From Silene conica (lineage: Eukaryota; Streptophyta; Magnoliopsida; Caryophyllales; Caryophyllaceae), in contig CM055312.2 in NCBI GenBank assembly GCA_029255685.2, forward strand, positions 57,322,202 to 57,386,201: a stretch of 64,000 nt of DNA. The letters run 5' to 3'. The notes below the pieces were generated by a model. That model was not told where the DNA came from and made no database searches. It saw only the letters and a program-made list of their open reading frames with translations. Positions 23,889-38,032 of the stretch are shown piece after piece (the stretch's first letter is position 1; each line of letters opens with the position of its first letter). A program made the translations under genes and the position numbers.

Positions 23889-25474
23889 TAACCCCGTATT
23901 TTAGCCTCGGTCAACAGCAGTCAAACCATGTTTTATACAAGTATTTCAAATGGAATGTTTATGAAGTATTTTACGTAAACTATTATTATTTTATAAATCG
24001 TATTTCTACGATTACTTTGTATTTCATAATCATTTTTACATTTGACGATTTTTCTTAAAACGACACTTCGTTCGTACTTCTTTAAATTTGATAACATATT
24101 TATAATTAAATACATTCCTACTTTATATTTATTTCTCATTTTTGTATATTCTTATGAAATTACTAATAATTTTATATCCTCATAATTAATAAAATTAGTA
24201 TTTACATAATTTAATTAATATAACTATTTATATGTCTCGTTAATCTTAAGTTACGGGATATAGTCGTTTGAGACCTCGGGGTGCGTGATGGGCTTTTAGA
24301 CTCAAGTTGTGTTTGATGCACGTTGGGCTTGGGCTAGGGTTGATTACGATGAGAACACCGGTTCTGAACTCTAGGTAGATAGAACAATTCTACCTATCGA
24401 CATATCCCTTAACATCGACTAAAACAAAACAAACCCTACCCCTCCCTCACATTGCCGGCCTCCTTCTACCTATCGACATATTAACAACCACGGATAAACC
24501 CTATCTTCTTTTCCCGTCTGCCCCTACTCCTTTCACACTCAGAAACCCTACGCAAACCAGGGAGTTGGAAGAGAACGAAAGTAGCAGCCACACCACCATC
24601 ACCACCTTCGTTTGCGAGATGCGTGCTTGTAAGTTTAACCCTTTGTTTCTCGTGCTTTTGAGACTTTCAAATCTGGGTTTTAAAGTTGTGGGTAATCCTT
24701 GCAGTGTGAATAACATGTCTTTCGTCAATAATCAATCATAGGACCACCGTACTAACGCTTACAACCCCATCTTATGTCGACTGTGATAGTTACGTACTCT
24801 ATTTTAGGCGTGTTTGCTCAGTTCGTTTTGGTTGTTTTTCGTTCATACCTTGAGTCAATTCGTGTCGTGGGTCATGACTGTTAATAGTGGTGTTTTAGTA
24901 AGTGGTGTTGGTGGTGGTAAGAAGGAGTGTGGTGGCCGGATGAGGACGAATTGAGAGTATGTTCAGAGTTTCAGAAACAGGGGTTGCGTGGTGGATTCAG
25001 TGGGTTTTGGGGGTGGTCAATTCAGAAATTGAGCGGTGTCGAAGGTGGGTTCTTGGCACCAGGGAGTTGTGGGGGTCGTGAGGTGTCGAGGGTGGAGTTT
25101 GGTCGCGGCGGCGGTGGTTTTAACAGGCTGTTAGAGTGTCGGGTTTGTGGAGGGGGAAACACGGGTTACAGGTATTTCTTTGGGACTGCTGGTGGTTACT
25201 GGGACCATCGACGCCAGGTCCGTGTGAGTTAGGGTCTAGGGCTTTTGTCGGGGGATACGCGGGGGTACAGTGGTGGCAACCACCGTGGAGTCGTGGTGGT
25301 CAGGGCAGCTTAAGGGTGGTGACGGGGCTGTTTTATTAGGGCTGTCACAGGTGTTTTATAAGGGCTGTTTCGTTTTAAGGGTTGTTTTGGTGTTTGATGC
25401 GTGTTGTTGTTTGTGTTAATATTATTAATGTTATTATTATCATTATCATATTATTTTTCTTCTTCTTCTTCTTC

Positions 25475-25507
<33 letters not shown>

Positions 25508-26756
25508 TTATTTTTCATTATTCTTGTTATTATCATTGTGGTTAGTAATGGTATTATTATTATTATAAGTATTTATAATTTTTGTGACGGTTATTAATAT
25601 TATTTGTTTAGTTTGTGTTGATGTTGTTAATATTTAAATGGTTAGTTCAAGTTCATTTAGTTGGGATCAACTAATTTACTTAGTTGAATTGGTTTAGTTA
25701 ACTTGTTAAATAGTGTTGTGACAGTAATTTTAATTAATCACCTAATCGAGTTAATTGGCTAGTCGTGCTTAATATCGTCTCATTGTGCGTAATACATTAC
25801 TTGGTTAATTATATTGATTAGTTGTTATATTATACCTTGTTTAAGTAGTTATATTAGTTAGTAATTATTATTCATATTATATTTGTTAGGTAACGGTTTT
25901 GAAGTGGTATAATTCTGTTACTTACTGGCTTGCCATTGGACTATATTGCCATCCAGGTAGGATACACTGACCTTATACTCTATGATGTGTTATGAATGGA
26001 TGTGGTATTATGTGTTTACGGATGCCGAAAATGATTTATATGAGAATGATATGGGTTGGATTGATTGTGAATTATTGGTAATGGCATGAGCATTTGGTTA
26101 TTTGATAGCATGATTGAATAATTATATCGTTGCATTCATGAGGATAGCATATGCATTGGTTACTGAGAAAGTTATGGTCAGATATTGTTCTGATATAAAG
26201 CCTAGGGTGGTTCTGCAGACCAGGCCTGGTGTCTTATCAGCTATTGAGCTGGTGTTCGGTGACGACCGATTATAGTCTGCCGGGAGGTTCAGTATGGCTT
26301 GGTGCAAGGGTATGAGATTGAGATTGAGATTGAGATTGAGATTGAGCTCGAGCATATCATGGCATTTGCATATCATTTATCTGTTGCATTATAATTATTG
26401 TGTTATCCTACTCAACCGCGAGGTTGACAGTGTATTCGTGTACACCTACGATGATCCGGAATGGGGAGTAGATTCTGCAGGTCAGAGATAAATGAGCTAG
26501 GAGCAGGGGCAGGAATGTGAGATGCATACTTTGGACCGACTTAGAACTATATCACATCTAGAGGAGTCATCAGTTGTATTTCTTTTCCGTCATGTAGTAA
26601 CTATAATAACCAAGTTTAAATTTTATCAGTTTTTCTATAAAGTACTTTGGTTTGTTTTACTTTGTTATTCACTACCACGGACATTCCGAGATGGTAACAG
26701 CTCTATTTATTTGAGAATGTCTTGCTAAAGGCTCTTAAATAAATGGGGGTGTTGCA
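23889..26756 (+). repeat. LARD left LTR (2868 bp)
   Basis: It opens CCCCGTATTTTAGCCTCGG, which lacks the TGTAATA found on the right copy, and ends GGGGGTGTTGCA at 26756. It includes a TTA-type microsatellite (about 25430-25570) and a six-fold GAGATT run (about 26312-26345) that is shorter in the right copy. Short minus-strand frames repeated in both LTRs (for example 24501-24728 and 30235-30462) have no known domain. Confidence 0.85.
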
Positions 26757-29618
26757 AAGTGGTATCAGAGCGAACGATCCTCAGGCCTGATAACAAATGA
26801 ATAAAATAATGAACATAGGAAGAGTCGAATAAAATGAACCCCAGGCTAGTAGCTGTTAGGAGCCCCAGGATTGGGATGAGTTAGGGCCCCCCTCAAACCA
26901 AGCCACTGGCCCTTTCAGTCTAACCTGGTAACCCATGAGTGATGTAGAGAGTGGGTAGAATAAAATAAAAAGTTAGTCCTTGCATATTGTACTAACGTTT
27001 CCGCAGAAAAGGAATGAGGTAAGTTATGATGTGAAATATGATTGGTGAACTGTATTGTGAAACATGATAATGATATTGAATGTTGGTTGAAACGTATGAT
27101 TTCTAAGTATTGAGAACATGAAAATTGGAATTTGACTTTGAAATATAAGCTTGACTTGTATGATGATGTGCATTAGAAGAATACGACTGATCTTGAAATG
27201 CTGGTTGATCTGAATGATGGAATTGAAATTTGTAGAGAATGGTTGTATAGTTATTGAACAATAATTTGGAGTGATATGATCATATGATTTTGGTGTTTCG
27301 AAATGTCTACGTGATATCTGGTTATTAAATGACTGTCGTAATTAAGTAACATATTGACTGTTATTTGGATATGAATGATTAGATTTATGTTTTATAGTAA
27401 TCCACGTCTAGTGATATGCGGAATGTGATGCCCCCAGCCATGAGTGTCATATAGTTATGTGTTACATTTGCATATACAGGTATAAATATTCAGTCATTAA
27501 GTTGATCTACATTTCTGTTTCGCAATGTTTACCGTGATTTAGATGACAATTACAACTTGAAATGATGAATAAATGTTAATATGGTGCAACGTGATCTCTT
27601 GCTTCGATGATATGTCAACATGTTTGGAAGAAGAATGGTTTTATGTAAATGTGATAATGTGGAGTGATTTTTAGGAAAAAAAAGAAAAAGGTTTGATAAA
27701 TTTTCAGAATGTTACCTTGTTTGTACGGGCTGCCATTTAAAATGTGTTTCCTATATGAATGTAAAAAAATTTTATGTGTGATAACCTTCTCGATGATTTT
27801 GGTTTCATGTGTATACGAGTTATATTTTACGAGAAATAAATATTCTAGTCGATAGTGGCAAGATTGTTACTGCACGGTTCTGTTTTGACCCATGTTTTTA
27901 CAAATGACACCATTTAAAACATATTTATTGTTTATGCATATTTCCAACTCCACTGTTTAGAATATTCATTCACGTTTTCAAAATGATAATTCACGTAAAA
28001 TCTTGACGAGTTGTTATTTAATAGTGATTTTTGCAAGTTGCCCAATTTTCTGTTTAGTTGCAGTAAAGTTTCTGTTCCGACCAACTGAGTTGAAAATTCT
28101 CTTTATAAAAAATTTCCTTAAGTTTTGCATTTGATTCTCTTTCCTATAATTAATTAATTCATTGTATTTTCTAAAAACTATACTAGCTCGTAAAATAGTT
28201 AAGCGGTTATTTAATTATGATTTTTGGAAGTTGTTGCGTAATGTATGATTGTTGAAATGGTAAAGTTTTAAATATAAAAGTTTAAATCAAATATGAATTA
28301 TGTTATGTATTCATGTAATTTCCCGATATAACATTAGTAGCATGAATAATAGACATATGATATGAATGTGAACTTTGTTATATAATAATATAACCTTAAT
28401 TATTGTTGAGTTTTATATATAGGTACTTTTATTTATACCGACAATATTGTTATGCCACAATGTGATCTACCTATTGTTATGTTTAAATTTGATCACAATG
28501 TATTGAATTAGTAATCTGGTTGATATGTGAATTATAAGAAGTGCTAGTCTAGCTTTCAATTTGTAGCTTGTAAAATCGTCAGTCGATTCGTGTTTGTAAA
28601 TTGCCATTAATTACAACTTCATTGGCAGAAAGTTTCAAAATGTTTTCAGGGTGATAATCCATGATAAAGTCGATGATTGATAATTATGGTAATTGTTTTG
28701 CAACATGACAAAATCTGTAGCTACGTGTTTCTGAAATTATGCTTGAATATGAAATTGTTCCGCATGATATAAACCTCTGATTTCGCAAGTCATATTTACT
28801 AGTTTTATGACAAATGATGTAATGTGAGTGGATGAGAAGGATACCTAAATGATTTTTAAGCCATTTATATCTGAAACTGCTAAGTTGTCTTGCTAGTCTA
28901 AGATTTGTGTATATCTCGCGAAATAAGTCAATGTTCCAGGTTTAGTTATATTGGTTAAATTTTGCTTTATGTTTTTTTTTGAATATGCTTTTGCTTCTAT
29001 AATATGATTATGAGCATAAAATGTTTTAATTTGTCATTTATGAATTTTGAGTTATTGATTGTCTACATTGGTGTAAATATGATAAGTTTGTCTTAAAATT
29101 TCAAGTGTATATAAGTGTTGTTACCTGATTTTGTTTTAACTGCGTAGCATGAAATTGGCAAGTATATGTTGTTGCTTGAAAAGTCGGACGCTAGTTGCCA
29201 GTATAGAGTAATTAGCTTATCAGATGATTTATGACTGTGGTTTCGGTAAACTTCTTGAGCATTGGATGTGAAATTTTGTAATGGGGTTACGGGGACGTAA
29301 CCATGTCTTAAGGAGGATAGGATTGTAAAATCTTAATGATCCTTGATTTGGCTAATTGATATGTCGTGCTTGTTTGAATATACTTGATAATCATGTTTAC
29401 TTTTGTTATGGATTATATTGTAATTCGTGAATTATCTTTTAATTTAGTTATGCTTTAAACTTTGGGGACAAAGTTTTCTTAACGAGGGTAGAATGTAACA
29501 TTTCGTGTTTTGAAGTCTACATAAGTGTTACTTGTGATTGTTTTATGCTCGTTATATGTTTCATTACCGTTATGGGGTGGCGAACTTCGGGACGAAGTTC
29601 ATTTTAAGGAGGGAAGAC
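26757..29618 (+). other. LARD internal region, non-coding
   Basis: It starts with the primer site (26760-26772) and ends with the polypurine tract. It is AT-rich, with stops in all frames. I see no gag, protease, reverse transcriptase or integrase motif on either strand. Deletion of the coding part with retention of packaging and priming signals is how LARDs are defined. Confidence 0.75.
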
Positions 29619-30925
29619 TGTAATACCCCGTATTTTAGCCTCGGTCAACGACAGTCAAACCATGTTTTATACAAGTATTTCAAATGGAATGTTTATGAAG
29701 TATTTTACGTAAACTATTATTAATTTATAAATCGTATTTCAACGTTTACTTTGTATTTCATAATCATTTTTACATTTGACGATTTTTCTTAAAACGACAC
29801 TTCGTTCATACTTCTTTAAATTTGATAACATATTTATAATTAAATATATTCCTACTTTATATTTATTTCTCATTTTTGTATATTTTTATGAAATTACTAA
29901 TAATTTTATATCCTCATAATTAATAAAATTAGTATTTACATAATTTAATTAATATAACTATTTATATGTCTCGTTAATCTTAAGTTACGGGATATAGTCG
30001 TTTGAGACCTCGGGGTGCGTGATGGGCTTTTAGACTCGAGTTGTGTTTGATGCACGTTGGGCTTGGGCTAGGGTTGATTACGATGAGAACCGTGGTTGTG
30101 CACTCTAGGTAGATAGAACAAGTCTACCTATCGACATATACCTTAACATCGACTAAAACAAAACAAACCCCACCCCTCCCTCATATTGCCTGCCTCCTTC
30201 TACCTATCGACATATCAACAACCACAAATAAATCCTATCTTCTTTTTCCGTCTGCCCCTACTCCTTTCACACTCAGAAACCCTACGCAAAACAGGGAGTT
30301 GGAAGAGAACGAAAGTAGCAGCCACACCACCATCACCACCTTCGTTTGCGAGATGCGTGCTTGTAAGTTTAACCCTTTGTTTCTCGTGCTTTTGAGACTT
30401 TCGAATCTGGGTTTTATAGTTGTGGGTAATCCTTGCAGTGTGAATAACATGTCTTTCGTCAATAAGAAACCATAGGACCACCGTACTAACGCTTACAACC
30501 CCATCTTATGTCGACTATGATAGTTACGTACTCTGTTTTAGGCGTGTTTGCTCAGTTTGTTTTGGTTGTTTTTCGTTCATACATTGAGTCAATTCGAGTC
30601 ATGGGTCATGACTGTTAATAGTGGTGTTTTAGTAAGTGGTGTTGGTGGTGGTAAGAAGGAGTGTGGTGGCCGGAGGAGGACGAATTGAGAGTATGTTCAG
30701 AGTTTTAGAAACAGGGGTTGCGCGGTGGATGCAGTGGGTTTTGGGGGTGGTTGATTCATAAACTGAGCGGTGCCGAAGGTGAGTTCTTGGCACCAGGGAG
30801 TTGTGGGGGTCGTGAGGTGTCGAGGGTGGAGTTTGGTCGCGGCGGCGGTGGTTTTAACAGGCTGTTAGAGTGTCGGGTTTGCGGAGGGGGAAACACGGGT
30901 TACAGGTATTTCTTTGGGACTGCTG

Positions 30926-32167
30926 TGTTGGGAAATGTTTTCTCAACAATAGTGCGATCACGACGGTGATAAAAATCATTGTCATAAATCTTATGAAAAG
31001 AATATGCAAGGGACGATCCGATATTTGATATAGTCAACTGACCAACATTAGTCGGTAATGATTGGCTGACTAGAGTTTGACATTGCTGTCGTATGACGGT
31101 GGTGGTCAGTTGATTCCTTTAGGTCACACCTTTAGGACTAACCCCTTAAACATATATTGATTAATTGTATAGGATACAGATTGATCGATATTCTTAAAAC
31201 CGTATATCGAGAATTCAGAGGTTGAATCTTAAAGTAAGATTTATATTTGAAATTGAAATGTGTCAATTGTCAAATATTAAACGATATTTTAGAAATATCA
31301 AGATTAGTATAATGAATGGTTCATGGTTATAACAAACGTTGTTAATATATCGTATCGACGATTATTACGATAACCATATGTTGGGACAGTAATTTTGAAT
31401 TACTTAATAATTTGTTAAATGTGATTTAATTAATTTAGAATTATTATTTATGTGATAAATATATATTTTTAAATTAATACAATTATTATGTCACGTAAGA
31501 TGTTACGTAATGAGTAAACTTGTACAAATTATAAATCGTAAAATGAAAGTCCATTTTACGTTTGTATGTTAGCCGTGTAAATGGACAATGTAAGATAAAA
31601 TTATATGTGATATTTTATCTTATAATTGTGATCATTAGGATAAGTTGTGATATGACATTACAATGTGCATGTGAGTATGACAAAAGGAATACTAACCCTT
31701 CCCATGCACTCCTCTTACACGGTTCAACAATCCACCCAAACCTATTATATATATGTGTGTTTATTATCACATTTAGACTAATCCTTATGTATTTTCTAGA
31801 GTAAGAAAATTGAAAAAAAAACCTCTAAAATATTACTTAGATAATATTTGTAGAACACTAATAATATATATTATTATTAGTACACGGTTTAAACCTAATT
31901 CCGTCCTCTAGTTTCGGGTTCGGATATTTCGTCCGTTTAAGGTAAGGTCTTGGTGTCTACGTATTGGAGGCAAGCTTACTTGGTTGCTTTTGGAGGATCG
32001 TCCTTTGCACTATTTCGGACCGTGTGTAAGAATACGATTCTCCTTATTTCCGCATTTAGTTTTGCATGCATAAGATCGACTATATTAATATGAGACTAAT
32101 TAAAATGTAAATAATTAGTAAGACTAAATATTTCGGACATGTTAGTAAGACTACACGTTTTCTTTCA
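30926..32167 (+). repeat. Copia left LTR (1242 bp)
   Basis: It starts TGTTGGGAAATG and ends TTTCTTTCA, directly followed by the primer site AGTGGTATCAGAGC. It is nearly identical to 38033-39274. The differences seen include single base changes, a one-base indel in GAAATGTGTC/GAAAGTGTC and another in GGTTTAAACC/GGTTTTAAACC. Confidence 0.93.
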
Positions 32168-34641
32168 AGTGGTATCAGAGCATTAGGTTGCTTGCATGCA
32201 ACTCGATTTTTACGTTTTTGCGAGAAAATACGATTTTAATTAAAAACGAAAGTGATTAGTACATATAGGATATGCACGAAAATCATATTGCATGTATACT
32301 TTCTGGTCTTAAAATAGTTTTAAGTCATTTTGATGATTTATGGAATAATATTGTTCAATATAGTAATTAAATTGTTTAATTTATACTTAAAATCGGTTAA
32401 AAACGTTTTATTATGGGAAAAATAGCAAAATAATGTTTCTGGCCATGAATTTTAAATATGTTCTCACATGCATTTAACATATTATGAATATATAATTTTC
32501 GAAATTATTTAAGTTTTATGCATGGTTTATAAATTTTTAAAGGTTAAATAGTCATCAAATAAGATAAATATGGGTTAAATAGTTATATTATGAATTTAAC
32601 TATAAATTTTTTTGTAGATGTCATATGAAATATATAAAATATATGATAAATTTTTCAGAAATTTTTCGTTAATATTGCATGAATGTTGATTTTTATCGTA
32701 AAAATCATAATCTTAGTGACATATTTTAGCTTAAATAGTTTAAGTTCGAATTTGACCATAAAAAGTTAATATAGTGTCACATATATTATTTCTAGCATGC
32801 ATGTAATTTTTGAGCTAATTATTTCGAATTTTGCATGAGAAATGATTTTAATTCGTAAAATCGGGTAAAATGTGACACGAATTATTAAAAATAGTAAAAG
32901 TTACTAAAATGGTCCGAAAAATTCACCCATATTAGTCATATTATATATGATAATCAACATATTTTTATTTAGTGCTAAAAGTTTCTGAAATTTTAAATTT
33001 TAATTTTAAAAATTAAAATTGGAGATTGAGTGTTGGAAGAGTCATAATCATTTTTTTCAATCCTAAAACAGTGTGCATCTGTTTTTTTTCTTGCATTTTT
33101 CAGATACTTCTAGTGTCTAGGAAGATGTAAAAATTATATTGGTATTTTATTACATAATTTTGAAGTAATTTTTGAATTTTTCGATTAATTATGCATGTAC
33201 ACGGCTATTTTTACGAAATAAAAGGTGTATTTCGAAAATATTTAAAATTTAAGGATCTGAAATTTTACAAAATATTCAGTATGTTCAAAATTTTGAATTT
33301 TGAATTTTCTAAATTTTTATGACTCGTTTGATTATTTTAATGCTATTTCCCGTAAAACCGATTAAAACCGAGCAATATTAAAATAAAAGTTAAGTTAATT
33401 TTCGAAATTTGAGTAAGACTAAATTTTGAATCCTAAAATGTGTTAGGAAACTTAACTAAATCGTGAATAGTGATTCATAGAGTGATTAGTGATTTTAAAA
33501 ATGTTTAAATCACGTTATTCCATAAAACCGAGTTATTATGAATAACGAAATTTAAAACGTGTTTAAATAGGACGATTTGGCTTAGTTTTGCATTTTACAT
33601 AAGCATTGCATATTTAATTATTGTTTATGAATGTCATATTTTATTTACGTAATTTTGGAATTATGTAATTTACTTAGTATGGCCTTAGATTTTAATCGAT
33701 ATTTCCCGTAATGTAAGGGTTTATCGATTCGGTTGTAATTTAATGTGATCTCGTATCACTTTATTTTATTGTTTTATTTTATTTTACAATGTATAAAATA
33801 GATAGAAAATTTGTAATTATTTGTAATTCCGGAGATCCTTGAAGACGGTGCCATTTCGGAAAGGAGTTCCGACCAAGACGGAGTTTGCGTTGGGATGCGT
33901 GCCGCGTGTGAAGTTCAAGGGACCAAAGGAGTTGGTTTCCGAATTTGTAACTTGCTTTATTTTCTATTTTAGGAAAGGCCATACTAGGGTTTATTTATGC
34001 TTTTAAGTTTTATGCTTTTATTTATGCTTATTATGTTTGCATGCATAGCCAAATCGTCATTCAAACTCATGCATTTCATCGATTTTATCGACCGTGTCAA
34101 TTAATTTATCGATAATTCACCGACTTAGTTCACTTAAAGGAGATAGATAATAAATTGACAAGATCTCTTACGTTATTTAAAAATAGAGACATAGCCTTAC
34201 CAAAAAGTAAAGAACCCGCGAAGGATCTTCTTCATAAGGGAGTAGGCTCGGCTAAACCGGGGTGGAAACCTTATTACGTTGGTGAAGTGGGGTAATATGA
34301 TTACGTTCTCAAAACTTGGTTGATCTCGACGAAGGTATTCGAGCCACCGTAGTGGTAATAAGTTCGGGCTAAGATAAGAATTAGTGTAATTTTATCGACC
34401 GAGAGTTCTAAAAGTAGAATCGATTAAGGGGTTAATCTACCGAGTCACATTAATGAGGGATGTATCGGCTAAACCGTGCCTGAGTTAGTGTGTATTTGGG
34501 TCTGGGGATCATTTACTTAATTGGGTAAGAGATCACTAAGTAGATGTTTAACTTGTTTAAAATTTACAAGTTTAATTATTAAAACGATAATTGTGTTTTA
34601 ATTCCTTTATTTTATTGTAGTTCCTTTTCAACTATCAATCA

Positions 34642-35567
34642 ATGGCAAATAACGCTCCACCACTCCCACATCACGTTTCATGGCTTCGGTCTTTTATGGA
34701 TCATTGCAAGCTTGAGAAGCATGGCGCCAATTTTAAGGATTGGGACGTCAATTGGTATTGGCCGCGGAAGCCGACGATAAGACTCGTTATCTTACCATTG
34801 CCGCTCCTCCCACTCCCGGTGCTCGTTCATCGGAAGCGACTCGTGAGGCCTATGAGACCTACATGAAGGAGTCACATGCTTTAAAGAACGTGCTTATATT
34901 TTCGATGGAGCCGGATCTCCAAAAAAGAATGATTAAGCTAGCCACGGCTAATGAGATTTACACTAGAATTGCGACCATGTTTTCGCAAGCTCCTAGGGTA
35001 ATCCAATATGAGGCGGCCTCCGCCTTCTTTGAATTAACCTTAAAGGAAGGTCAAAAGATTAGTCCTCATGTGCTCAAAATGGTTGAGCTAGCCGAAACCT
35101 TGAAGTTGCAAGGGGTGAATGTTCTCGACTCGCTTATTATTGACAAAATCCTTCACTCCCTCAACAAAGTGAAATCGTACGTTCAGTTACGGGTAAACTA
35201 TAACATGCGTAATCAAACGACCTACTTGGACGAGTTACATAAGATGTTGGTCCAAGCGGAGAGGGATATGGGACTTAATGAGAGTTTCACAAGGGATGTT
35301 CTAAATATCGAGACAAAAAGCAAGGGGAAGTTTAAGCGCAAGGTTAACAAGGGTAAAAATGTCAAAGCCTTCAAACCCGCATCTCCTAAAGAGAAGACTT
35401 TTACGAAAGGTGCTTCTTCTTCGTCGTCATCAAAGGTTGATGACAAGTGCCATTATTTCACTAAGATGGGGCATTGGAAGCGCAATTGCCCGAAGTATCT
35501 CCATGACCTGAAAGCCGGAAAGGTTCTTGCAGTAGGTATTAATTCTCGTCAAATTCATGTTATTTAA
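34642..35567 (+). pseudogene. gag of the young copia element, frameshifted and with a damaged zinc knuckle
   Basis: It starts MANNAPPLPHHVSWLRSFMD. The frame shifts at about 34747-34750 (one base lost in GTCAATTGG), and reading continues in the frame with LVLAAEADDKTRYLT. The body is UBN2-type gag: EAASAFFELTLKEGQKIS, MVELAETLKLQG, QVRVNYNM-like LRVNYNMRNQTTYLDELHKM. A basic Ser/Lys-rich linker follows, then CHYFTKMGHWKRNC at about 35447-35488. The normal copia knuckle is C-x2-C-x4-H-x4-C, and here the second Cys is Phe (TTC). The frame stops at 35567. Both lesions would prevent a normal RNA-binding Gag. Confidence 0.88.
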
Positions 35568-38032
35568 TCAATTTTTGTATAGTGATACAAGTTATTGATT
35601 CTTACCCGTTTATAAATTGTTTTAAAGGGGCTCCTACCAAAGACAAAGGCAAGGAGAAAGCGAAGGACGCTTGAAGTTCCTTCCATGGATGGCTATGGTA
35701 GCATCCAAGATTGAAGACATAATGAGCATAGCTCTAATTTTTCCATTTTGATGTCTTCTTTCATTTTGCATTTTAATTTAAGAACTTTGTATTTCTTGTA
35801 CGACAAGAATCTTGTTGAAACAATGGTTGTAATAGTGGTGACTTGGTTTTCAACCCAAGTCATCCTTTTGTTCTTAATCAAACATGTTGGTTATTTAAAA
35901 TGCTTTTATGGGATTCATAACATGAGTTGATACGATTCTCATAGATCGTAATAAAGTACATTGAATAAGTCAACGTACAAATAGCAATGATACGATCATT
36001 ATTAAAGTAATACGATTTACTTTAAAACGAGAATTACACCCCGTGAAATACTTTAAACTCAAACATCAATACATAAGTTCATTATAAGATAATCACCTAA
36101 CTGAACAAGAGTACTAATGTCTCACTACTCACAACATTCTTTGTCCAATACATTGTTGACGGGCGAAAATGCTATCCTTCATAAAATAACGGTTATTTTA
36201 GAGGATAGAGTGGGCGAAATTCTACGCCCGCAAACCAATGATATAAATATAGGCTCTTAGAGATGAGTTCTTTATAGAGTCCTTAAGAAGAACTCTAAGA
36301 GATTGGATAAAAGAAACTACGAGAGGAGACAGAAGAAACTACGCGAGGATAGAAAAGGAAATGTTCCATATGTTGTCATTAGTTCCTAGAGAGGACAAAG
36401 GGAACCGCGAGTGTTAACGGAAGGAAATCGTTTCCATGATGTTAATGTTTCTGTTTTATAAATATAATAGAGGAGAAATCGTCTCCCGTTCTCGTGATAA
36501 TACTAAGATTCTTTCCATGAGAAGGAAAATGAAAATGAAATGTTCATAACGAGTTGAGAAGATGTTTGAAGTTAGTAAAATGAAATGTTCATTTTGAGTT
36601 GAGAAAATGTTTGAAGGAGTTAACTTAACACTATGAAGATAGTGGGAGTTATTAAACTATAAGATAGTGATACGAAATTCAGTGGGAGAAAAGTTATTAA
36701 GGAAACGATACCTACCATTTAGAAAGAATGGTGATTCTTTAAAGGTTAAAGAATATGAAGTTTTCAATTCTAGATGAATGTATGTTAAGAACATAAATCA
36801 TAAGTGAGTTTATTATATGATAATGAAACGTCACCGATCAGTTAACAAGGTTTGAATTTGAATCCAAGATATGAAAATGTTAATTCATATAACCTTGATT
36901 AAAAGTGCCAAAGGTTGAAACAAAAACCTTATTTCGATATAAGTTTCTCGAGGAGAACTAATGGATCGAATCTAGGTAAACTACAATATGAATTCTAGTA
37001 CAGTGTGACTATGTTCGTAAGAACGACATGTCACGAGTTTTAAGAAAACAGTGGGAGCTTCCTTAAAGTAAGGAGACTCGAGTCGAGTATAAAAGACTTG
37101 AAGTGTACTTGAATAAGATCATATTATACGAAATAATATGAGTCAAAAGGAAACCGATATTTGTAGGTTTAAAAGATGTGAAGATAGGGTATATTCACAT
37201 ACTAAAACCATTAATACAAATTGATGTGTGATCATCACAGATTGTTTGTGTGGAGCATCAATATCGTATTGATTGTTCACACGTTACAATCGCTCTTATC
37301 GTTTGAGTTATTATCAACTCAAAATTTTATATACTTTATGAAATCCAAATGGCTTGTAAGAGACAATTTGAACCCCATAAGTGAACTGGATTAACTTAGT
37401 AAAGCCCATAGTCGCTTGTATGAGGTGACGTCTCGAAGCGACTAGAGTGTGAGGCGATTGATGACAAGTTCAAATGTCATAGAGTCATGAGGGATGACTA
37501 GTCGATCACATAGGCAGACTGCAAGAGGCCCTTTGTCGGGCATTTAGTGACCGCTTATAGAGTTCTGGAAATTTTATAATTAGCCTGGTCGTGGCGAGAG
37601 CTACTATATTATTCACATAAGTCGATTCTTTGACTTGAGACTGTTCGCCCAAGGTGATGCAGCCTCAGATTGACTTTGATTTTAGCTCTACGATCAACCG
37701 TTAAAGGGGTTCAAATGGGCTTCTTTTGGGTCACGATGGACTGTGTTAGTCGAAGGGAACAGTAGGAAAGGATTTGTCCAGTCCCTCGTCGGGGTTGTCT
37801 TAAATCTCAAGGCTACTCGAGGAGAAGTTTAGCTGAAAATGCGTGGCCACGCTCGGAAGGCATCTATGGTAGATAATTCCGGTCAAAGCAGTTAAATCTC
37901 CAGATCGAGAAAAACCGCTCAAGATATGATCAAATGCAAGTACGACCTGGAAGACACCTTGCATTCAGTGGGAGATGACGTAATAGGACAAGAGAATTGG
38001 TGACGCACACTTGTCGAGGACAAGTGGGAGAT
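35568..38032 (+). other. Copia internal 3' region without pol
   Basis: No integrase, reverse transcriptase or RNase H motif is found in any frame. The stretch from about 37380 to 38032 has the character of a copia 3' untranslated region and ends in the polypurine tract before the right LTR. A similar layout (CAAGTGAGAGAT then TGTTGG) is seen in the other copia family near 57250-57262. Confidence 0.65.

Noticed and set aside
24501-24728. Open frame (minus) repeated at 30235-30462
   Set aside because: Occurs in both LARD LTRs because the LTRs are copies; no domain and no codon evidence.
31562-31804. 80-residue frame identical at 38668-38910
   Set aside because: Both are within the two LTRs of the young copia element; identity reflects LTR duplication, not protein constraint.
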